Both the position numbers and the translations under genes were made by a program. From Arthrobacter sp. M2012083 (GTDB taxonomy: Bacteria; Actinomycetota; Actinomycetes; Actinomycetales; Micrococcaceae), in assembly GCF_000281065.1 (NCBI RefSeq), contig NZ_AKKK01000047.1, positions 62,001 through 126,000 on the forward strand: a stretch of DNA of 64,000 nucleotides, in the 5' to 3' direction. The notes beneath the pieces are model-generated. The model was not told where the DNA came from, did not search any database, and saw nothing but the letters and a program-made list of their open reading frames with translations. Shown here piece by piece: positions 57,828-64,000 of the stretch (positions are counted from its first letter, which is position 1; the number at the start of each line of letters is the position of its first letter).

Positions 57828-59138
57828 TTGCTAAGCGCATTCGGCCGGGCGTTTCGGACGCCTGATTTGCGACGCAAGTTGTTGTTCACGCTGGGAATCA
57901 TCACAATCTTCCGCTTGGGAGCTTTTATCCCCTCGCCTGGTGTGAACTACCAGAATGTCCAGCAATGCTTGAACACCGGTGACACCTCGCAGGGCATCTA
58001 CCAGCTGGTGAACTTGTTCAGCGGCGGCGCGTTGCTGCAGGTTTCAGTGTTTGCCTTGGGCATCATGCCCTACATCACGGCGAGCATCATCGTGCAGCTG
58101 CTACGGGTGGTCATTCCCCGGTTCCAGCAGCTCTACGAAGAGGGCTCCTCCGGTCAGTCAAAGTTGACGCAGTACACCCGGTACCTCACCATCGCTCTCG
58201 GACTGCTGAACGCCACCACGTTGGTGTCGCTCGCCCGCTCCGGCCAGTTGCTGCCCGGCTGCAACCTGCCCATCATTCCTGATGAGAGCATCATGACCAC
58301 CATCCTCATCATCATCACGTTGACGGCCGGTACTGGCCTCATCATGTGGATGGGTGAACTGGTCACGGAAAAGGGTGTGGGCAATGGCATGTCGCTGCTG
58401 ATCTTCACCTCCATCGCTGCAAGCTTCCCCGGCTCGCTGGGCTCCATCTGGGAGTCGAAGGGCCCGGGTACCTTCTTCATGGTCCTGGCCGTTGGCTTGC
58501 TGACGGTGGCCTTGGTGGTCTTCGTGGAGCAATCCCAGCGTCGCGTTCCAGTTCAGTACGCCAAGCGTATGATCGGACGCCGCACAGTGGGTGGCACCAG
58601 CACCTATATCCCCATCAAGGTGAACATGGCCGGCGTCGTGCCTGTCATCTTCGCGTCCTCCATGCTCTACCTGCCCGGGCTGATTTCACAGTTCAACCAG
58701 CCGGCGCCAGGGGAGCAGATGGCCCCGTGGGTTGAGTGGATCAACAACAACCTCACCCGTGGCGATCACCCCATCTACATGGCACTGTATTTCGCCATGA
58801 TTGTGTTCTTCACCTACTTCTATGTCGCCATCACCTTCAACCCTGAAGAAGTGTCGGACAACATGAAGAAGTACGGCGGGTTTATTCCGGGCATCCGGGC
58901 GGGTAAACCGACCGCGGACTACCTGCAGTACGTGCTTTCCAGGATCACCTTGCCTGGAGCCCTTTACCTGGGCTTCGTGGCTTTGATTCCTTTGGTTGCA
59001 CTCGTCCTGATCAACGCCAACCAGAACTTCCCGTTCGGTGGCACGTCAATCCTGATCATGGTGGGTGTTGGCCTGGAGACCGTCAAGCAGATTGATGCGC
59101 AGCTACAACAACGTCACTACGAAGGGCTTTTGCGATGA
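57828..59138 (+). CDS. secY: Preprotein translocase subunit SecY
   Basis: The 436-residue channel subunit has ten membrane helices. Segments such as IFRLGAFIPSPGVNY, LFSGGALLQVSVFALGIMPYITASIIVQLL, and the cytoplasmic RRVPVQYAKRM are diagnostic. The start is TTG 57828 with the strong site CAGGAGGA just upstream. The stop overlaps the adk ATG, so the two are coupled. Confidence 0.98.
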   Translation: MLSAFGRAFRTPDLRRKLLFTLGIITIFRLGAFIPSPGVNYQNVQQCLNTGDTSQGIYQLVNLFSGGALLQVSVFALGIMPYITASIIVQLLRVVIPRFQQLYEEGSSGQSKLTQYTRYLTIALGLLNATTLVSLARSGQLLPGCNLPIIPDESIMTTILIIITLTAGTGLIMWMGELVTEKGVGNGMSLLIFTSIAASFPGSLGSIWESKGPGTFFMVLAVGLLTVALVVFVEQSQRRVPVQYAKRMIGRRTVGGTSTYIPIKVNMAGVVPVIFASSMLYLPGLISQFNQPAPGEQMAPWVEWINNNLTRGDHPIYMALYFAMIVFFTYFYVAITFNPEEVSDNMKKYGGFIPGIRAGKPTADYLQYVLSRITLPGALYLGFVALIPLVALVLINANQNFPFGGTSILIMVGVGLETVKQIDAQLQQRHYEGLLR

Positions 59139-59713
59139 CGAGAATGCTGATCATTGGACCTCCCGGTTCGGGCAAGGGTACGCAGGCTGAGCGGATTTCC
59201 GAGCGCCTCGGCGTAGTCGCCATCTCCACCGGCGACATCTTCCGTGCCAACGTAAAGGGCGAAACCCCTTTGGGCATCGAGGCCAAGAAGTACATGGACG
59301 CCGGTGACTTTGTTCCGGACAGCGTCACGAACAACATGGTTCGCGACCGCCTGAGCCAGAGCGATGTCGAAAACGGCTTCCTCCTGGATGGCTACCCGCG
59401 CACCACCGCGCAGGTGGACTACTTGGACCAGATCCTCGCTGAGGGTGAGCAGGAGCTCGACGTCGTGCTCCAGCTGACCGCCGATGACGAAGAACTGGTA
59501 ACCCGACTCCTTGGCCGTGCCAAGGAAACGGGCCGTTCGGATGACAATGAAACCGTCATCCGGCACCGCCTGGATCTCTACCACGAGCAGACCGAGGCGG
59601 TTGTGGCCAAGTACGCCGAGCGTGGCATCCTCACGCAGGTTGACGGCATTGGCGGTATCGACGAAGTTACCGACCGTGTGCTGACGGCGATCGAGTCGGC
59701 CAAGGCCGTTTAG
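59135..59713 (+). CDS. adk: Adenylate kinase, short form
   Basis: The 192-residue enzyme interconverts ATP, ADP and AMP. The P-loop GPPGSGKGT is at 8-16, and LDGYPRTTAQVDYLDQIL is the AMP/ATP region. The LID segment RLLGRAKETGRSDDNETVIRHRL is the short type and lacks zinc cysteines, usual in actinobacteria. Confidence 0.98.
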   Translation: MTRMLIIGPPGSGKGTQAERISERLGVVAISTGDIFRANVKGETPLGIEAKKYMDAGDFVPDSVTNNMVRDRLSQSDVENGFLLDGYPRTTAQVDYLDQILAEGEQELDVVLQLTADDEELVTRLLGRAKETGRSDDNETVIRHRLDLYHEQTEAVVAKYAERGILTQVDGIGGIDEVTDRVLTAIESAKAV

Positions 59714-59753
59714 TTTGTTCTCCACATAGCCCGTAAAACGGCGCTGGAGCGAG

Positions 59754-59796
59754 GGGTGTGTCCCGTACCGTGAGTGCGGGGCACACCCTTTTCTTT
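59754..59796 (+). terminator. Terminator after adk
   Basis: GGGTGTGTCCCG (59754-59765) pairs with CGGGGCACACCC (59777-59788) with one G-T pair and an inner extension, followed by TTTTCTTTT. It ends the secY-adk transcript 40 bases after the stop. Confidence 0.9.
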
Positions 59797-59896
59797 TCCA
59801 TCCTGCTTTTCAATTTCGGCCACGCTCCCGGGTACGGGAAAATGGTTGAAGCACGAGGCCTGATCGGCCTCTACAGCAAACCTTCCAGAGGAGATC

Positions 59897-60724
59897 ATGG
59901 CGTTCGGTCAGCCCCGCATTGAATACAAAACCAACGAGCAGATGCGAACCATGCACCAGGCAGGCCTTGTCCTGAGCCGTGCACTCGACGCTGCCGTTGC
60001 GGCGGCCAAGCCGGGTGTCACCACCAAGGACCTGGACGACGTTTTCGCCGCAGTCCTCAACGATGCCGGAGCAAAGTCGAACTTTCTTGGTTATCACGGC
60101 TTCCCGGCCACCATCTGCACCTCGGTCAATGAGGAAGTGGTCCATGGCATCCCGGGCGGCAGGGTCCTCAACGACGGCGACATTATTTCCATCGACGGCG
60201 GCTGCATCGTTGACGGCTGGCATTCCGACTCTGCCAGGACCGTGATTGTTGGCAAGGTTGATCCCGAAGACCAGCGTCTTTCCGACGTGACCGAAGCAGC
60301 CATGTGGCGCGGCATAGCAGCCCTCGCCCAAGGCAAGTTTGTAGGAGACATTGGGAACGCGATCGATGACTACGTGTCATCCGTCCCCGGAAAGCCTTTG
60401 GGCATCCTGGAGGACTACGTGGGCCACGGCATTGGCTCAGAGATGCACATGGCCCCGGACGTTTTGAATTACCGCACCAGTCACCGCGGCCCCAAGATCC
60501 GTCCGGGCCTATGCCTGGCCATAGAACCCATGCTGGTTCGCGGCGGCATCGAGACCGCTACCCTCGACGACGACTGGACCGTCGTCACCACGGACGGCAA
60601 GCGTTCCTGCCAGTGGGAGCACTCGGTAGCTGTTCACGAAAAGGGCATCTGGGTCCTGTCCGCCCCGGACGGGGGAGCCGAGCAGTTGGCACCGCTCGGC
60701 GTCGTGCCTGTCCCCATCCCGTAA
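59897..60724 (+). CDS. map: Methionine aminopeptidase type I
   Basis: The 275-residue enzyme removes the N-terminal methionine of new proteins. Metal ligands are in DGGCIVDGWHSDSART (two Asp), GHGIGSEMHMAP (His), LAIEPML (Glu) and WEHSVAVHEKG (Glu). GAGGAGATC precedes the ATG. Its own promoter must be in the 100 bases after the adk terminator; I could not pin it down. Confidence 0.97.
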   Translation: MAFGQPRIEYKTNEQMRTMHQAGLVLSRALDAAVAAAKPGVTTKDLDDVFAAVLNDAGAKSNFLGYHGFPATICTSVNEEVVHGIPGGRVLNDGDIISIDGGCIVDGWHSDSARTVIVGKVDPEDQRLSDVTEAAMWRGIAALAQGKFVGDIGNAIDDYVSSVPGKPLGILEDYVGHGIGSEMHMAPDVLNYRTSHRGPKIRPGLCLAIEPMLVRGGIETATLDDDWTVVTTDGKRSCQWEHSVAVHEKGIWVLSAPDGGAEQLAPLGVVPVPIP

Positions 60725-60735
60725 CACCTGCAGAT

Positions 60736-60769
60736 GAAGAGCTGGGCTACTCAAGTAGCCCAGCTCTTC
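60736..60769. terminator. Convergent terminator between map and the ABC transporter operon
   Basis: GAAGAGCTGGGCTACT (60736-60751) and its exact complement (60754-60769) form a 16-bp inverted repeat with a 2-base centre. Neither side has a clear U tract. The position between converging genes suggests use in both directions. Confidence 0.75.
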
Positions 60770-60787
60770 GCATATCCGGGAAGGCAG

Positions 60788-62134
60788 TTATGCCTTCAGT
60801 TTGGGCTTTACATCCTTGGTGTAAATGCCCTCGAGGGTCTTCTTGAGTTCGGTCATGGTTGCTTGGACGTCACCTTGCTGCGTCAGGATCTTGGCCGCCG
60901 ATTTGGCCATCTCCTGGTCAGCGCCCGGCAGGAACACGCGGGCGTTGTCCTGAACCTTGGTGGCGGCTAGCTGATCCATGGCGGTCTTGATCTGTGGGGT
61001 CGCCGCGAGAACCGCCGACATGTCGGCTGAGAGCCTGGTGGGCATGTAGCCGGTGGCGGCTGAGAAAGCGGCGGTGTTCTCCGGTTCGGTCATGAACTTG
61101 AGGAACGTCGCAGCAGCCAGTTGCTCTTCCTTGCTGATGCCGCTGGGGATACCGAGGCCCGCGCCGCCTGTGGGGCAGACTCCGCTGGGTGCCTCCGGGC
61201 CGCCGGGAAGGAATCCCACGCCCACGTTGAACTTTGCCGCCTTTAGGACGCCAAGCAAGGACCCTGTGGAGGAAATCGTGGACGAGGTGATCCCAGCGGC
61301 GAAGTCGTCAGCTGCCTCCTTGGACGAGACGCCGGCCCAGCCATCCTTGTAGATGGTGTCCTGCGCCCACTGCAGTGCGGCGACGGACTGAGGGGAATCG
61401 CAAGTGATGTCCCAGTCCTTTGACCAGCCTCCGCCCCAGCCCCACAGGTTGTTCTGAAGGGTCCAGCCTGCGTACCCGGCCAAGGCGGGGTAGATGTAGG
61501 CGTACTGCGCACCAGAGGTGGCCTTGAGTTTCGGCGCCCACTCTGCGAACTCTTGCCAGGTGGCAGGCGCCCGATCCGGAAGCCCTGCGGCCTTGAAGTG
61601 GTCCTTGTTGTAGTAGAACAGCGGTGTGGAACGGCCGTAGGGGAGCGCCCACTGCTTGTCCTCGTACTTGTAGTCGTCCACCAGCGACTTCTGGAAGTCC
61701 TCGATGTTGATATCCAGTTGCTTCACCAAGCCATCAAGGGGAATGATGCTGCCGTTTGAGTAGTAGCGGAACCACCAGACATCCGAGAGGACGACCAATC
61801 CCGGCAGGCCAGTCTTGGCCGCCTGGGACGTCTGGAACTTCTGGGCGATCTCTTCGTAGTTGGCGCCCGCCGTCACCAAGTTGACCTTGATGTCAGGGAA
61901 CTTGGCGTGGAACTTCCCGATGATCGCCTTCTCCACGTCCTGCGACTTACCCGGGTGGTTGGTCCAGAAGTCGATGGAGGCCGCGGGCTTTACCCCGCTG
62001 AAGTCGATCGATGCGGTGTCGACGGCGTCTGCCGTACCCGCCGTCGACGGTCCGCCGCATGCGGCAAGGGCCGCAGCTCCGGCGCCGAGGCCGGCGAGTC
62101 CCAGGAAATGTCGGCGGTCAAGGTTGGTGCGCAT
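60788..62134 (-). CDS. Sugar ABC transporter substrate-binding lipoprotein
   Basis: The 448-residue protein is a solute-binding protein of the UgpB/MalE type. The N-terminus has a twin-arginine-like DRRHFLGLAG and the lipobox LAAC with Cys26 as the lipid-modified residue, so it is anchored outside the membrane. ASIDFWTNHPGKSQDVEKAII and DVWWFRYYSNGSIIPL are typical of the glycerol-3-phosphate/sugar binding family. ATG 62134 has GAGAGGAAA upstream; a longer upstream frame overlaps the permease gene and is rejected. It is the last gene of the operon. The sugar is unknown. Confidence 0.92.
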   Translation of the reverse strand: MRTNLDRRHFLGLAGLGAGAAALAACGGPSTAGTADAVDTASIDFSGVKPAASIDFWTNHPGKSQDVEKAIIGKFHAKFPDIKVNLVTAGANYEEIAQKFQTSQAAKTGLPGLVVLSDVWWFRYYSNGSIIPLDGLVKQLDINIEDFQKSLVDDYKYEDKQWALPYGRSTPLFYYNKDHFKAAGLPDRAPATWQEFAEWAPKLKATSGAQYAYIYPALAGYAGWTLQNNLWGWGGGWSKDWDITCDSPQSVAALQWAQDTIYKDGWAGVSSKEAADDFAAGITSSTISSTGSLLGVLKAAKFNVGVGFLPGGPEAPSGVCPTGGAGLGIPSGISKEEQLAAATFLKFMTEPENTAAFSAATGYMPTRLSADMSAVLAATPQIKTAMDQLAATKVQDNARVFLPGADQEMAKSAAKILTQQGDVQATMTELKKTLEGIYTKDVKPKLKA

Positions 62135-62187
62135 GGTGTTTCCTCTCAATAACGTACTTCGATGCGAATGGTGCGGTTGGAGAAAAA

Positions 62188-63108
62188 TCAGCCGGTGACA
62201 CTGCCTTGGGTCAGGCCGGCAACGATGTAGCGCTGGAGTGCTGCGAACACCAGCAGGATGGGCACGATCACCAAGACTGCTCCTGCCATGAGGATTCCCC
62301 AGCCGGCACCATTGCCCTCCGAGTTCTGCAGCAGGGTCAGGCCCACGGGAAGCGTCATGGTTTCGGGGCGGTCGGTGATGATGAGGGGCCAGATGTAGTC
62401 GTTCCATTCACTGACCACGGTCACCAGCGCCACAGTTGCAATCGATGGCACCGAGACCGGGACGATGATCTGCCACAGCCGGCGCCAGTGACCCGCACCG
62501 TCAATTTCAGCTGCTTCGAGGATCGACGGCGGCAGGGTCAGGAAGTGTTGTCGCAGCAGGAACGTACCGAACGCCGTTCCCAAGCCTGGAAGAATGATTC
62601 CCCACAGGGTGTTCTTGCCACCCATCCCCGCGATCAGGATGTAGTTGGGCAGGATGGATACCTGCGCCGGAACCATGAGCGCCACCAGGATCAGCACGAA
62701 GATCACGTTCTTGAACGGGAAACCGACAAACACCAGCGCGTAAGCGGTGAGGATCGCCAAGATGACCTTGATGGACGAACCCACCACCGTAACGATCAAG
62801 CTGTTGGCGAAGAACTGCGCGAACGGAACCGTAGTCATGGCTGTGGCGTAGTTCTCCAGGTTCAAGGACTCCGGCAGGATCTTCAGATCCATGGTGACGA
62901 TCTCGCCCGGTTGCTTGAAGGAACTCAACAACATCCAGAGCAACGGCAGGAACACCACAAGCGTTGCGATGACCAGAGGCACATAACCGGTGGCCACCGT
63001 GCGGATGATGTTGGCTTTGGAAAAGGGGCCCAGTGGCTCATTCGGGTTGGGCTTTTGGGAGGCCTCTGGTGAGGAATCGACGACGACTGCGGGTGCGGGC
63101 GCGCTCAT
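62188..63108 (-). CDS. Sugar ABC transporter permease, MalG/UgpE type
   Basis: The 306-residue protein has an N-terminal cytoplasmic part and six membrane helices. The EAA loop reads EAAEIDGAGHWRRLWQIIVPVSVP (about 195-218), where the ATPase docks. Its ATG overlaps the stop of the other permease. It follows the MalG-type order: partner permease, this permease, binding protein. Confidence 0.94.
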   Translation of the reverse strand: MSAPAPAVVVDSSPEASQKPNPNEPLGPFSKANIIRTVATGYVPLVIATLVVFLPLLWMLLSSFKQPGEIVTMDLKILPESLNLENYATAMTTVPFAQFFANSLIVTVVGSSIKVILAILTAYALVFVGFPFKNVIFVLILVALMVPAQVSILPNYILIAGMGGKNTLWGIILPGLGTAFGTFLLRQHFLTLPPSILEAAEIDGAGHWRRLWQIIVPVSVPSIATVALVTVVSEWNDYIWPLIITDRPETMTLPVGLTLLQNSEGNGAGWGILMAGAVLVIVPILLVFAALQRYIVAGLTQGSVTG

Positions 63109-64000
63109 GAATAGTGGACCTTTCGCTCAACGAACCTCAGTTGGAGAACCGTAATGATCAGCAGGATCGCGAAGAGAATCACCGAAATTGCCGCAGAGTA
63201 GCCCGCCCGGTTATAGGCGCCGAATGCCTGGAGGTACGCCTCGTAAATCAGCGTGCTGGTGCCGTTGCCCAGCGGAGTCATGATGCGGATAAGGTCGAAG
63301 GCCTGCAATGAACTCAGCATGGTGGTGATCAGTAGGAAGAACGTAGTGGGGGAGAGCAACGGCATGGAGATGTTGAAAAATCTCCGCACGCTGTTGGCGC
63401 CGTCCAACGCCGCAGCTTCCATGACGTCCCTGGGCAGGGACTGCAGGCCGGCCAGATAAACCACGGCGCAGTAGCCCAGGTTCTTCCAGACGTACACGAT
63501 GATGACCATCACCAAGGAAAGCTGGGGATCATTGATCCACTGCGGGCTCTGTTGTCCGAGGCCGCGCAGGACCCAGGCGAGCACTCCGTAGCCGGGATCA
63601 AAGATGAACAGCCACACCAAGCCGACACCCACCCCGGAAAGCACATAAGGCGCGAACACCGCGGAACGGGCGAACGTGGTGCCGCGAACCTTGGAGTTCA
63701 AGGCAAGGGCAACCAGCAGCCCAAGCACCATGGAACCGCCCACCGTAACCAGCGTGAAGATAGCTGTAGTCCCCAAGACCTTAGAGGCATCCTCACTGGT
63801 GAAGAACGTGACGTAGTTCTCCAGCCCAACAACCGTGGCCGAAACCGAACCGAGCGTCCAATCCAACGTGGAGTAGTAGATGTTGTTGATCAGCGGCCAA
63901 TAGGTGAAGATGCCGATCAACGCCAAGTTGGGCAACGCCATGGCAAGGAAGACCACAAAGTCACGGCGACTGCGACCGGACCAACGCTTCCTGTCAAGAC
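63105..64000 (-). CDS. Sugar ABC transporter permease, MalF/UgpA type (5' end beyond window)
   Basis: At least 298 residues of a MalF-type permease are present, with the EAA loop EAAALDGANSVRRFFNISMPLLSP. A GTG at 63954-63956 could start a 283-residue protein, but the frame stays open upstream as basic sequence (RKRWSGRSRRDF) usual before the first helix, so the true start is probably outside the window. No ATPase gene is present here; actinobacteria often share one such as MsiK. Confidence 0.92.
   Translation of the reverse strand, partial: LDRKRWSGRSRRDFVVFLAMALPNLALIGIFTYWPLINNIYYSTLDWTLGSVSATVVGLENYVTFFTSEDASKVLGTTAIFTLVTVGGSMVLGLLVALALNSKVRGTTFARSAVFAPYVLSGVGVGLVWLFIFDPGYGVLAWVLRGLGQQSPQWINDPQLSLVMVIIVYVWKNLGYCAVVYLAGLQSLPRDVMEAAALDGANSVRRFFNISMPLLSPTTFFLLITTMLSSLQAFDLIRIMTPLGNGTSTLIYEAYLQAFGAYNRAGYSAAISVILFAILLIITVLQLRFVERKVHYS

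Noticed and set aside
62135..62407. A longer N-terminus for the sugar-binding protein
   Set aside because: It overlaps the upstream permease gene and would mask the twin-arginine and lipobox signal that starts at 62134.

Overview
The window reads as the chromosome of a high-GC actinobacterium of the Micrococcaceae, very probably Arthrobacter or Paenarthrobacter. The evidence is gene content and protein sequence: a mycothiol synthase beside a GlnR-type regulator, a MutT1-like Nudix-phosphatase fusion beside polyphosphate kinase, group III phosphofructokinase, PspC-domain two-component genes, and an actinobacterial layout of the str, S10 and spc ribosomal clusters. Many genes use GTG or TTG starts. 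I see no phage, insertion sequence, CRISPR array or clear island; this is mostly core chromosome. The genus is inferred from recall, not from a search.

Layout. 1-5509 (minus strand): the 5' end of thyA, mutT1, ppk, mshD and glnR. 5770-9535 (plus): a compact run of a polytopic membrane protein, a 37-residue membrane protein, a nitrobindin-like protein, a flavodoxin-fold protein, YgfZ and an ankyrin protein. 9646-11776: a PadR regulator overlapping a drug-efflux MFS gene. 11882-13674 (minus): a GNAT protein and pfkA. 13874-18565: an envelope-stress module with three PspC-domain proteins, a PspC-headed histidine kinase and a LuxR-type response regulator transcribed divergently. 18842-20071 (minus): an aspartate-type aminotransferase.

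20231-41483 holds the transcription and translation core: tRNA-Trp, secE, nusG, rplK, rplA, two tandem GNAT acetyltransferases, an L10 leader with an intrinsic terminator, rplJ, rplL, then a minus-strand deacylase and thiolase pair, then rpoB, rpoC, rpsL, rpsG, fusA and tuf. 41637-45987 carries a 1398-residue multi-pass membrane protein of unknown function and a 41-residue membrane protein. A GH1 beta-glucosidase (minus) precedes the S10 operon (rpsJ to rpsQ, 47846-53168). A strong terminator and a new promoter separate it from the spc operon (rplN to rplO), which is followed by secY-adk and map. The infA-rpoA block that often follows map is replaced here by a minus-strand sugar ABC transporter operon that runs off the right edge.

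The best candidates for new biology are the giant membrane protein and its small neighbour, the three-PspC stress module, the leader and attenuator of rplJL, the tandem acetyltransferases embedded between ribosomal stalk genes, and the repeated TTACGAC operator-like element in front of the nitrobindin cluster.
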